DNA of 64,000 nucleotides, from contig JAEEZX010000053.1 in assembly GCA_016292045.1 (NCBI GenBank), forward strand, positions 1 to 64,000, read 5' to 3'. Source of the stretch: Bacteroidaceae bacterium. GTDB lineage: Bacteria; Bacteroidota; Bacteroidia; Bacteroidales; Bacteroidaceae. The stretch's first letter is position 1; each line of letters begins with the position of its first letter. This document shows, piece by piece, positions 17,061 through 25,613 of this stretch. The notes under the pieces are model-generated. The model saw only the letters and a list, made by a program, of their open reading frames with translations, searched no databases and was not told the DNA's origin. The translations under genes were made by a program, and so were the position numbers.

Positions 17061-18904
17061 GTGAGGAAGAAAGAATAGCGCATGCGTATCAGCGGCTGAT
17101 AAAGAGCTATCTTGCGTCGCCTCATCGCAAGAAGGTGGACCTCATCGAGCGTGCTTTCAAGTTTGCTCGTCAGGCTCACGAGGGTGTGAAACGCATCTCA
17201 GGCGAACCGTATATCATGCACCCGCTGGCGGTGGCCCAGATTGTGTCGGAGGAGCTCGGCCTGGGAAGTACCAGTATCTGTGCCGCCCTGCTGCACGACG
17301 TGGTGGAGGACACGGAATACACGATGGAGGACATCCGCAACATCTTCGGGCCGAAGATAGCGGAGATTGTGGACGGCGTGACAAAGATATCGGGAGGCAT
17401 CTTCGGCGATCAGGCTTCCGTGCAGGCGGAGAACTTCAAGAAACTGCTGCTCACGATGAGCAACGACATACGTGTCATTCTCGTCAAGATAGCCGACCGT
17501 CTGCAGGGAATGCGCACTCTGGGCAGTCAGTTGCCCGCAAAGCAGTATAAGATAGCGGGCGAGACACTCTATATCTACGCACCGCTTGCCAATCGTCTCG
17601 GCCTGAATAAAATCAAGGAGGAGCTCGAAGACCTTGCTTTCCGCTATGAACAGCCCGCCGCATATACCCAGATACAGACGCGCCTGAGCGAGCAGAAGGA
17701 AGACCTGAAAGGTATCTTCGACGAGTTCACGGCACCGATAAGGGAAAAACTGGATGCCGCCGGGCTCCGCTACGACATCAAGGCTCGCATCAAGACGCCT
17801 TATAGTATATGGTGCAAGATGCAGAACAAGAAGGTGCCCTTCGAGGAAGTGTACGACCTCTTGGCCGTGCGCATCATATTCGACACGGAGCGTCAGGAGG
17901 ACGAAGTGGAGGAGTGCTGGCACATATACACCATTGCCTCGTCAATCTACAGACCGCATCCGGAGCGTCTGCGTGACTGGCTGTCGCACCCGAAAGCCAA
18001 CGGCTATCAGGCTCTGCAGACCACTCTCATGTCGAAGCGGGGACGCTGGATAGAGCTCCAGATACGTTCCCGCCGCATGGACGAGATAGCCGAACAGGGT
18101 TTTGCCGCCCACTGGAAATACAAGGACGGCGGCAAGGAGGCAGAGGACAGCGAGAACGAACTGGACCGCTGGCTTGCCACCATCAAGGAGATACTCGACG
18201 ACCCGCAACCGAATGCGGTGGATTTCCTCAACACCATCAAACTCAACCTCTATGCCAGCGAGATATTCGTGGTGACTCCGAAGGGCGACTTCAAGACAAT
18301 GCCGGCGGGCAGCACCGTACTGGACTTTGCGTTCGCAATACACACCTTCCTCGGCACACATTGCATCGGTGCGAAGGTGAATCACAAACTGGAGGGACTC
18401 GGCTACCATATAGAGAGCGGAGACCAGGTGGAGATACTCACCGGCAAACAGAGCCGTGTCACGAAGGAATGGTACAACTACGCCACGACGGCAAAAGCCC
18501 GAAGCAAGATAAGCACCGTGCTGAAACGTCATGACCGCGAACTGCAACATGTGGGAGAAGAACGTCTGGCGGAGTTCTTCCGTTCATTGGACATCGAGCG
18601 CAGCAGTTTTCTGGAAGACAGACTCTGCGAGAAGCACGGAGTGGAACTCCGCGAGGAACTCTATCAGGCGATAGGTGACGGGAGTGTTGTTCTCGACAAG
18701 GAGGACAAGAACATACTTCTGGGTAAGAAGAGCAAGAACTGGCTTCGCCATCTGCCGCTGATAGGAAAGAAAAAGAAAGTTGCAACACCCGTGCAGCAGA
18801 ACAAAACCGTAGTGCTGCAGGTTGAAGTGCAGGCAGAAGATGTGGAAGACGTGATGAAAGAGCTTCAGAAGATGGGTTTAGAGCCCATTAAGAAGCTTAC
18901 GTAG
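17057..18904 (+). CDS. RelA/SpoT homologue (ppGpp synthetase/hydrolase)
   Basis: A 615-residue RSH enzyme controlling the stringent response. The hydrolase HD domain shows GEPYIMHPLAVAQIV and ALLHDVVEDT (His80-Asp81), so hydrolysis is probably intact. The synthetase domain has RIKTPYSIWCKMQNKK, FEEVYDLLAVRIIF and GYQALQTTL...IQIRSRRMDEIAEQG-type motifs. A TGS domain follows (about residues 395-455). The C-terminus stops about 100 residues short of a full RelA/SpoT: I see no Cys-containing zinc-finger segment and no complete ACT domain. The ATG at 17057 follows an AGGAGGAG Shine-Dalgarno-like stretch and overlaps the upstream stop; a 29-codon upstream extension is not supported. Confidence 0.9.
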   Translation: MSEEERIAHAYQRLIKSYLASPHRKKVDLIERAFKFARQAHEGVKRISGEPYIMHPLAVAQIVSEELGLGSTSICAALLHDVVEDTEYTMEDIRNIFGPKIAEIVDGVTKISGGIFGDQASVQAENFKKLLLTMSNDIRVILVKIADRLQGMRTLGSQLPAKQYKIAGETLYIYAPLANRLGLNKIKEELEDLAFRYEQPAAYTQIQTRLSEQKEDLKGIFDEFTAPIREKLDAAGLRYDIKARIKTPYSIWCKMQNKKVPFEEVYDLLAVRIIFDTERQEDEVEECWHIYTIASSIYRPHPERLRDWLSHPKANGYQALQTTLMSKRGRWIELQIRSRRMDEIAEQGFAAHWKYKDGGKEAEDSENELDRWLATIKEILDDPQPNAVDFLNTIKLNLYASEIFVVTPKGDFKTMPAGSTVLDFAFAIHTFLGTHCIGAKVNHKLEGLGYHIESGDQVEILTGKQSRVTKEWYNYATTAKARSKISTVLKRHDRELQHVGEERLAEFFRSLDIERSSFLEDRLCEKHGVELREELYQAIGDGSVVLDKEDKNILLGKKSKNWLRHLPLIGKKKKVATPVQQNKTVVLQVEVQAEDVEDVMKELQKMGLEPIKKLT

Positions 18905-19222
18905 CTCGACAAGCTCGGCACGCACCTGAATCAGTTGGTCAAGTGCCTGTGCTGTGTCCTGTGCCACCCCTCTCTTTGTGGAGAGAGTTTTCTGAGCCGC
19001 AGAGAGCTTCATGCCGCGCACTTTCACGAGATTATACACCAAACGTATCTCTTCGATATCCTCCTTGGTGTACATGCGGACGCCCCTCGCGTTTTTCTTC
19101 GGAGCAATGTTCGGGAACTCGGACTCCCAGAAGCGCAACAGTGATTCGTTGACTCCAAACTCCTGAGCCACTTCACCGATGGAGTAGAATAGTTTGAGGT
19201 CTTTGTTTGTGTTCAGAGCCAT
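18878..19222 (-). CDS. MerR-family transcriptional regulator
   Basis: A 114-residue protein with an N-terminal winged helix (LFYSIGEVAQEFGVNESLLR, FWESEFPNIAPKKNARGVR, YTKEDIEEI) and a short C-terminal coiled coil. There is no ligand-binding domain. Proteins of this size are common in Bacteroidales and their targets are unknown. It overlaps the 3' end of the RSH gene by 27 bp, convergent. Confidence 0.88.
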   Translation of the reverse strand: MALNTNKDLKLFYSIGEVAQEFGVNESLLRFWESEFPNIAPKKNARGVRMYTKEDIEEIRLVYNLVKVRGMKLSAAQKTLSTKRGVAQDTAQALDQLIQVRAELVELRKLLNGL

Positions 19223-19243
19223 GACTTATGTAATTACCCGATG

Positions 19244-19251
19244 CAAATGTA
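19244..19251 (-). promoter_or_regulatory. -7 promoter box of the MerR-type gene
   Basis: Minus strand reads TACATTTG (TAnnTTTG), 21 bp upstream of the ATG. Confidence 0.55.
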
Positions 19252-19315
19252 CAAAAAATAGTTGATAGTGAAATGTTGACGGGCAACACTTTTTATCTAT
19301 TTGACATTTTTTTTG

Positions 19316-19323
19316 TAATTTTG
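19316..19323 (+). promoter_or_regulatory. -7 promoter box of alaS
   Basis: TAATTTTG (TAnnTTTG), 22 bp upstream of the ATG. Confidence 0.6.
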
Positions 19324-19345
19324 CAGCCGAAAAATCCATTTTATC

Positions 19346-21961
19346 ATGACAGCAAACGAAATACGCGAGTCTTTTAAGAAGTTCTTCGAGTCTAAAGGAC
19401 ACCTCATTGTACCGTCGGCACCGATGGTCATCAAGGACGACCCTACACTGATGTTCACCAATGCCGGTATGAACCAGTTCAAGGATATCATCCTCGGTAA
19501 TGCCACCCCAAAATCCCGCCGCCAGGCCGATACGCAGAAATGTCTGCGCGTCAGCGGCAAGCACAACGACCTTGAGGAGGTGGGACACGATACCTACCAT
19601 CACACCATGTTCGAGATGCTCGGCAACTGGAGTTTCGGCGACTACTTCAAGAAGGAAGCAATCTCCTGGGCTTGGGAGTATCTGGTGGATGTGTTGAAAC
19701 TGGATCCGAAGGATTTGTATGCAACGGTGTTCGAGGGAAGCCCCGAAGAAGGTCTTGAGCGCGACAACGAGGCAGCAGCCATCTGGGAGCAGTACCTGCC
19801 CAAGGACCATATCATCAACGGCAACAAGCACGACAATTTCTGGGAGATGGGCGACACGGGTCCCTGCGGTCCCTGTTCGGAGGTGCATATCGACAGCCGT
19901 TCCGAGGAGGAGAAAAAGAAGATACCCGGAGCACAGATGGTGAATAAGGATCATCCGCAGGTGATAGAGATATGGAACCTCGTTTTCATGCAGTACAACC
20001 GTAAGGCCGACCACTCTCTGGAACCGCTGCCCGCGAAGGTTATCGACACGGGTATGGGTTTCGAGCGTCTGGTACGTACGATGCAGGGCAAGACGAGCAA
20101 CTACGATACCGATGTCTTCCAGCCCCTCATTCGCGTCATTGCCGAAAAGGCCGGTGCGAAGTATGGAGAGAACGAGCAGAAGGATATCGCCATGCGTGTC
20201 ATCGTGGACCACTTGCGTGCCATCGCCTTCTCTATTGCCGACGGTCAGTTGCCGTCGAACGCCAAGGCCGGTTATGTGATTCGCCGCATTCTGCGCCGTG
20301 CCGTGCGCTACGGCTACACCTTCCTGGGACAGAAGCAGCCTTTCATGTATTCCCTCGTGCCTTGTCTGGTGGAGGAGATGGGCGGCGCGTTCCCTGAACT
20401 GGCTGCTCAGAAGGAACTTATCATGAAGGTGATGAAAGAGGAGGAAGATTCTTTCCTGCGCACTCTGGAGACAGGCATACGCTTGCTCGACGGCTTGATG
20501 CAGCAGACGAAGGCTGCTGGTAAGACGGTATTGGCCGGCGAACAGGCATTCACTCTGTTCGACACATACGGATTCCCTCTCGACCTCACCGAACTCATCT
20601 GCCGTGAGAACGGTCTCACTGTGGATGAAGAGTCCTTCAAGGTGGAAATGGAAAAGCAGAAGGCCCGTGCCCGCAACGCCGCTCAGGTGGAGACGGGCGA
20701 CTGGCATGTGCTCAAGGAGGGCGAGAGCCGTTTCGTTGGTTACGATTTCACGGAGTATTCCTGCCACATCCTCAAATACCGCGAGGTGAAGCAGAAGCGC
20801 GGCATCGTCTACGAGGCAATACTCGACGAGACACCTTTCTACGGAGAGATGGGCGGCGAGGTAGGCGACCAGGGCGTGCTTGTCAACGAGGAGGAGAATA
20901 TACAGGTGCTCGACACGAAGAAGGAGAACGGTGTTGCTGTGCATATCCTGAACAAGATACCCAACAATCCGGAGGCAGAATTCATGGCCTGTGTCGATGT
21001 GGACAAGCGTCGTGCCATCGAGGCCAACCATACCTGTACCCACCTTCTGGATGAGGCCCTGCGCACGGTGCTGGGCACTCATGTGGAGCAGAAGGGTTCG
21101 CTGGTGAGCGCCGAAGGTCTGCGTTTCGACTTCTCCCACTTTGAGAAGGTGACTCCGGAGCAGTTGCGCGAGGTGGAGCATCTGGTTAATGAGAAGATAC
21201 GCGAGAACATTCCTTTGCAGGAGTATCGCGACACTCCTATGGAGGAGGCTAAGAAATTGGGTGCCATCGCCCTCTTCGGTGAGAAGTACGGCGACAAGGT
21301 GCGCGTGGTGCAGTTCGGCACCAGTGTGGAGTTCTGCGGCGGTTGTCATGCTTCGGCCACAGGACGTCTGGGTATGATGCGAATCCTTTCCGAGAGCAGC
21401 GTGGCTGCCGGTGTGCGCCGTATCGAGGCCATCACAGGTAAGGCTGTGGAAGATATGATGGATAAGATGCAGGATCTCATGACGAACCTCAAGGGTCTCT
21501 TCAACAACGCACCCGACTTGATGTCCACCATCCAGAAGGCCATCAACGACAATGCAGAACTCAAGAAGCAGGTAGAGGGCTTCAAGGCTGAGGCTGCGCA
21601 GAAACAGAAGGCAGACCTCGTGGCCAAGGCCCACGATATAAACGGCGTGAAGGTAATCTCTGGTGTTGTGCCTGTGGATGCACAGAGTGCCAAGGATATG
21701 GCATTCCAGTTGCGCGCAGCATATCCCGAACACACCGTTGTGGTTATCGGTGCCGTAGCGGAAGGCAAACCTTCTCTCACGGTGTCACTTTCCGACGATC
21801 TTATGGCAGAGGGAAAGAACGCAGGGCAGATGGTGCGCGAGGCAGGTCGCCTGATTCAAGGCGGCGGTGGTGGTCAGCCCCATTTCGCACAGGCAGGCGG
21901 CAAGAATCCCGAGGGACTCATCTCCGCTGTGAGCAAGGTCGTCGAGATGGCTACGGCATAA
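19346..21961 (+). CDS. alaS: Alanine--tRNA ligase
   Basis: An 871-residue class II aminoacyl-tRNA synthetase of normal length and domain order. N-terminal catalytic core: [20 protein letters not shown] and the motif 2 region ([16 protein letters not shown]). Editing domain: [14 protein letters not shown] and [14 protein letters not shown], the zinc-binding HxxxH and CxxxH motifs. C-Ala domain at the end ([14 protein letters not shown]). It has its own promoter and is monocistronic or nearly so. Confidence 0.97.
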   Translation: MTANEIRESFKKFFESKGHLIVPSAPMVIKDDPTLMFTNAGMNQFKDIILGNATPKSRRQADTQKCLRVSGKHNDLEEVGHDTYHHTMFEMLGNWSFGDYFKKEAISWAWEYLVDVLKLDPKDLYATVFEGSPEEGLERDNEAAAIWEQYLPKDHIINGNKHDNFWEMGDTGPCGPCSEVHIDSRSEEEKKKIPGAQMVNKDHPQVIEIWNLVFMQYNRKADHSLEPLPAKVIDTGMGFERLVRTMQGKTSNYDTDVFQPLIRVIAEKAGAKYGENEQKDIAMRVIVDHLRAIAFSIADGQLPSNAKAGYVIRRILRRAVRYGYTFLGQKQPFMYSLVPCLVEEMGGAFPELAAQKELIMKVMKEEEDSFLRTLETGIRLLDGLMQQTKAAGKTVLAGEQAFTLFDTYGFPLDLTELICRENGLTVDEESFKVEMEKQKARARNAAQVETGDWHVLKEGESRFVGYDFTEYSCHILKYREVKQKRGIVYEAILDETPFYGEMGGEVGDQGVLVNEEENIQVLDTKKENGVAVHILNKIPNNPEAEFMACVDVDKRRAIEANHTCTHLLDEALRTVLGTHVEQKGSLVSAEGLRFDFSHFEKVTPEQLREVEHLVNEKIRENIPLQEYRDTPMEEAKKLGAIALFGEKYGDKVRVVQFGTSVEFCGGCHASATGRLGMMRILSESSVAAGVRRIEAITGKAVEDMMDKMQDLMTNLKGLFNNAPDLMSTIQKAINDNAELKKQVEGFKAEAAQKQKADLVAKAHDINGVKVISGVVPVDAQSAKDMAFQLRAAYPEHTVVVIGAVAEGKPSLTVSLSDDLMAEGKNAGQMVREAGRLIQGGGGGQPHFAQAGGKNPEGLISAVSKVVEMATA

Positions 21962-21994
21962 GGGAAAACTCTTTAGAGCGGGAACGGGATGCGC

Positions 21995-23446
21995 TCAGTC
22001 GTCGTCCGTTTCCCCCTCTTCTCTCTGCTGCTTCGGCCAGTTGATGAGGAACACCTTTTCCGTGGCGCGCGTCAGTGCGGTGTAGAGCCAGCGGAAGTAA
22101 TCTTCCGAGAGCATCTCTTCCGTCATGTATCCTTGATCGATATAGACATGAGCCCATCCGCCGCCCTGTGCTTTATGGCAGGTGACGGCATAGGCGTATT
22201 TGATTTGGAGGGCATTCAGGTGAATGTCCTCTTTCATTTTCTTCATGCGCTCCTTCTTTCCCGGGATGTCGGCATAGTCTTCCCACACGTCGTTCCACAG
22301 TTTTTTCTGCTGCTCCGATGTGAGGGCGGGACTTTCGCTCTGCAGCGTGTCGAGCATCACGGTGGCTTCCACCTCCAGGTGGTCGTAGTCGGTGAGTTCG
22401 ATGATAGCATCCACGAAGCGCAGGCCGTACACCTCGCGTTCTCCGCTGTAGCGACGAACCACAGCCATGTCGCCGTTGGCGATGAAGTCGGAGCTGTGTT
22501 CCTCCCCGGCAAACGGCTGTGGCATCCACAGGTAGTTGTTCTTCACTATCATGACGCGGTCGCCGTAGCAGAGTTCCTCCTCCATGTCCAGGATGCGGGC
22601 GCGTATGCCCTGATTGAAGAGCCCCGCGCGCTTGTTGCTGCGCGTCACCACGATGGTCTCGTCCCGTCCCACTTCGCCGTAGCTGTCTTCGAGCGATTCC
22701 AGCAACTCTTCTCCGCTCACGGTCCTGATGTCCGCGAAGCCACGTGTGCGTAGTCGCGGGAAACTATATACCTCTCCCTCTGTGAGCATCTGTCGCAGGG
22801 CTGTTGCGTTCCACAGTATGCCTGATTCCTGTGCCTGCCTCACCACCTGTCGCAACGTGTATTCCATCACCGTGAGACCGTAGCCCTCCAGCAACTCTGT
22901 GCTCAGTGCCGGGCTCTCCGTTTCTCCCACGGGCGGTAGTTGTGCTTCGTCGCCGACGAGGATGAGCCGGCAGTTGCGCCCGGTATAGACGTAGCGCAGC
23001 AGGTCGTCGAGCAGTTGGCCCTCGCCGAAGAGCTGGTTGCCAGCGCCGTAGTTTTGTATCATGGATGCCTCGTCCACGATAAACAGCGTATTAGGTAGCA
23101 GGTTGGGCATTGCGGTGAAGTGCTCGTTGTCGCCGAAGGTGCGGCGGCGGTAGATGAACTTGTGTATGGTGTATGCCGGCAGTCCCGAGTAGCCCGTCAT
23201 CACCTTGGCGGCCCGTCCTGTGGGTGCCAACAGCACCACTCTCTGCTGCATCGCCGCCCAGGTCTTCACGAGAGCTGCCACGAGGCTTGTCTTACCCGTT
23301 CCTGCATAGCCTCTCAACACGAATATGAGGTCGCTTTCGCGGCTCAGCAGGAAGTCCTCCCAAAGTTGCACCACTTGAAGCTGCTCTTCGGTGGGCTGAT
23401 GTGGAAAGTTTTCCAGTATACGGGGTGCCAAATCGTCACTTCTCAT
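21995..23446 (-). CDS. RecD-like superfamily 1 DNA helicase
   Basis: A 483-residue ATPase. The Walker A motif is LRGYAGTGKTSLVAAL, motif Ia LLAPTGRAAKVM, motif II LFIVDEASMI, motif III LILVGDEAQLPPVG, and the C-terminal UvrD_C_2 segment has YAYAVTCHKAQGGGW. It lacks the RecBCD-binding N-terminus of RecD and is better described as a RecD2- or Dda-like helicase. It converges on alaS. Confidence 0.9.
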   Translation of the reverse strand: MRSDDLAPRILENFPHQPTEEQLQVVQLWEDFLLSRESDLIFVLRGYAGTGKTSLVAALVKTWAAMQQRVVLLAPTGRAAKVMTGYSGLPAYTIHKFIYRRRTFGDNEHFTAMPNLLPNTLFIVDEASMIQNYGAGNQLFGEGQLLDDLLRYVYTGRNCRLILVGDEAQLPPVGETESPALSTELLEGYGLTVMEYTLRQVVRQAQESGILWNATALRQMLTEGEVYSFPRLRTRGFADIRTVSGEELLESLEDSYGEVGRDETIVVTRSNKRAGLFNQGIRARILDMEEELCYGDRVMIVKNNYLWMPQPFAGEEHSSDFIANGDMAVVRRYSGEREVYGLRFVDAIIELTDYDHLEVEATVMLDTLQSESPALTSEQQKKLWNDVWEDYADIPGKKERMKKMKEDIHLNALQIKYAYAVTCHKAQGGGWAHVYIDQGYMTEEMLSEDYFRWLYTALTRATEKVFLINWPKQQREEGETDDD

Positions 23447-23520
23447 GTGTCTTGCGTGGAAAAAACTCTGTTTTTCTCAAAAAAAGTGAGTGTTTTAGTA
23501 TCAGTTATCGTGAAATTTCG

Positions 23521-23528
23521 TACATTTG
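23521..23528 (+). promoter_or_regulatory. -7 promoter box ahead of the 23.5-kb operon
   Basis: TACATTTG (TAnnTTTG), 36 bp upstream of the first gene of the operon. Confidence 0.6.
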
Positions 23529-23564
23529 TGATGCGAATATACGAAATAAAAATGAAATAAAACC

Positions 23565-24257
23565 ATGAAAAAAGTAATTAATGCGGTTTTGGCGGTTTGT
23601 GCGGTAGCTTTATTGTTCATTTGCTGGCGCAGTATTGCCGATGAACAGGATTTCGATGCTCAGGTGGATGAACGTGAGGCTGTGGTGAAGGCTCGCCTGC
23701 TTCAGATTCGTGATGCAGAGGAGGAATTCAAGAAGCAGCACCCCGATGCAGAGTACTGCGCCGACTGGAATGTGCTTATCAATTTCGTGAAGACCGGCAA
23801 GCTGCCCATCATCGTCAAGCAGGGCACTCTTTCCGACGCTCAGATGGATAAGGGTCTCACCGAGCGTAAGGCTGCCGACATCGTTGCCAGCGGCGACCAG
23901 GCTGCTATCGCTGCCAACGGTCTGCAGGGTTTCCGTCGCGACACTGTTTGGGTAAGTCTCATGGACTCTCTCTACAAGGAGGAAGGTTTCGTGGCCGACT
24001 CCATGAGGTACATTCCCTTCTCCAACGGCGACACTTTCGAAATTATCGCATGCCCCAACACCACAAAATCCGGTGCCATCATTCAGGTGATGGAGTGCGA
24101 CGCTCCTTACGAGAGCTACCTCAAAGGTATGGGTAAGCGCGGCGACCGTCTCATTTACAACAGGAAGGAAGAAGCAGACGCCAAGGGAGCCTATCCCGGC
24201 TTGAAGATTGGCGATGCTGGTAACGGTTGGAACAACAATGCCGGCAACTGGGAATAG
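23565..24257 (+). CDS. Conserved membrane-anchored protein, N-terminal helix plus coiled coil
   Basis: A 230-residue protein I do not recognise as a named family. One N-terminal hydrophobic helix (VINAVLAVCAVALLFICW) is followed by an amphipathic charged helix (about residues 30-65) and then a mixed region with GDTFEIIACPNTTKSGAII, ending in an Asn-rich tail. A single anchor helix followed by a helix of the form RLLQIRDAEEEFKKQ looks like a pseudopilin or PilN/PilO-type membrane anchor, but this is a shape comparison, not homology I can prove. It sits 7 bp before the DUF3822 gene and is co-transcribed with it. Confidence 0.65.
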   Translation: MKKVINAVLAVCAVALLFICWRSIADEQDFDAQVDEREAVVKARLLQIRDAEEEFKKQHPDAEYCADWNVLINFVKTGKLPIIVKQGTLSDAQMDKGLTERKAADIVASGDQAAIAANGLQGFRRDTVWVSLMDSLYKEEGFVADSMRYIPFSNGDTFEIIACPNTTKSGAIIQVMECDAPYESYLKGMGKRGDRLIYNRKEEADAKGAYPGLKIGDAGNGWNNNAGNWE

Positions 24258-24264
24258 TTTCCTG

Positions 24265-25017
24265 ATGAGTTACAGTCTATCCATCCGCGCTTATGCGGGT
24301 GGATTTTCTTTTCTTGTCCACAGTGTGGCCTCCGGGCAGGTCATCATTGAGGAGAAGGTGCCGTCGTATGTGGGCGAGTCGGAGACGGAGAACTTCCGTC
24401 GTCTCTTGGCTCATCCCCGTCTGGGAGGCAGGGAATACGAGCGGGTGCGCCTCCTATCTAATGCCCCCATCACGCAGATACCTCTCGACGATTTCCGCCG
24501 CGAGGACGTTGTTGCCGTCTATCGTCAGGTGTTTTCCGACAGCGTAGTGCGTGCGGAGGACCTTGCCGTGCAGATACTGCCCCATCTGGAGGTGGTGTGC
24601 ATCTATCATCTGCCGGCGGCTGTGGAGCGTGCCTTGCGCGAGGTGTTTCCGCAGGCCACCATACAGAACTACAACGCCTGTCTCATAGAGTATGCCGCAG
24701 CTCATTCTCAGGGCATGCGCTCTTCCGACTACGGCGGCGGCTATCGCGGTTCGGTGGCCTTTCATGCCGTGGTGAGCGATGCGGAGCTCCTCATTGTGGC
24801 TTTTTCGCGTGGCCGCCTGCTCTATGCCAATACGTTCTCCTGCGACAACGATGCCGACCGTCTCTACTTTCTCATGAGCGTGTGGCGCCTGCTGGAGATG
24901 GACGAGCAATACGACCACTGCAACATCTACGGAGAGGCCCCGGAGTTCTTGAAGAGTGTGCGCGACTTCATCTTCTCGGTCAAGAGCAACAGGCTTCCTT
25001 CCCTTATTAATATATAA
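24265..25017 (+). CDS. DUF3822 family protein (actin-fold-like)
   Basis: A 250-residue protein. The N-terminal part (YSLSIRAYAGGFSFLVHSVA) and the C-terminal part (VSDAELLIVAFSRGRLLYAN) look like the duplicated nucleotide-binding subdomains of an actin-like or PilM-like fold, which is the usual view of DUF3822. I chose the ATG at 24265 because residues upstream overlap the preceding gene and do not resemble a domain. It is conserved next to rsmD in Bacteroidales. No function is established. Confidence 0.75.
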   Translation: MSYSLSIRAYAGGFSFLVHSVASGQVIIEEKVPSYVGESETENFRRLLAHPRLGGREYERVRLLSNAPITQIPLDDFRREDVVAVYRQVFSDSVVRAEDLAVQILPHLEVVCIYHLPAAVERALREVFPQATIQNYNACLIEYAAAHSQGMRSSDYGGGYRGSVAFHAVVSDAELLIVAFSRGRLLYANTFSCDNDADRLYFLMSVWRLLEMDEQYDHCNIYGEAPEFLKSVRDFIFSVKSNRLPSLINI

Positions 25018-25020
25018 TAC

Positions 25021-25554
25021 GTGCGCGTAATAACGGGGAAATACAAGGGGCGTCATTTCGAGGTGCCGCGCACATTCAAGGCGCGCCCCACTACCGACTT
25101 CGCCAAGGAGAACCTCTTCAACGTCCTCGGCGGCTATATCGACTGGTCGGAGGGTCCGGTGGCTCTCGACCTCTTCAGCGGCACGGGCAGCATCACACTG
25201 GAACTCCTTTCGCGCGGCTGTTCGCGTGTCATCAGCGTGGAGAAAGACCCTCTCCACCACCGTTTCATCAAGCAGTTTGTGGATTATTTGGGCGACGAGG
25301 CCGCTATCCCTCTTCGTGCCGATGTTTTCATGTTTCTGAACCGCTGCCGGGAGCGTTTCGACTTCATCTTTGCCGACCCTCCCTATCAGTTGGAGAATAT
25401 CGCAGAGATTCCCGACCTTGTCCTCTCGCGCGGCTTGCTCAAGGAAGACGGCCTCTTTGTCCTCGAGCACGGAAAGACGCAGGATTTCTCACAGCATCCC
25501 CGCTTCCTCGAACATCGCGCCTACGGCAGCGTGAATTTCTCCTTCTTCCGGTAG
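25021..25554 (+). CDS. rsmD: 16S rRNA (guanine966-N2)-methyltransferase
   Basis: A 177-residue Rossmann-fold methyltransferase acting on G966 of 16S rRNA in the 30S subunit. Signatures: MRVITGKYKGRHFEVP at the N-terminus, the SAM site ALDLFSGTGSITLELLSRG, and the catalytic DPPY in FIFADPPYQLEN. GTG start, 3 bp after the DUF3822 stop. Confidence 0.93.
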   Translation: MRVITGKYKGRHFEVPRTFKARPTTDFAKENLFNVLGGYIDWSEGPVALDLFSGTGSITLELLSRGCSRVISVEKDPLHHRFIKQFVDYLGDEAAIPLRADVFMFLNRCRERFDFIFADPPYQLENIAEIPDLVLSRGLLKEDGLFVLEHGKTQDFSQHPRFLEHRAYGSVNFSFFR

Positions 25555-25613
25555 AGGACCGCAAAAGATTGGCAAATAATGGTGTTTTTGCAGTGAAATA
25601 ATCATACCATAAG

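Noticed and set aside
19226..21733. An 835-codon minus-strand frame opposite alaS
   Set aside because: The plus strand encodes a complete alanyl-tRNA synthetase; the antisense frame is an effect of codon bias and its translation matches no family.
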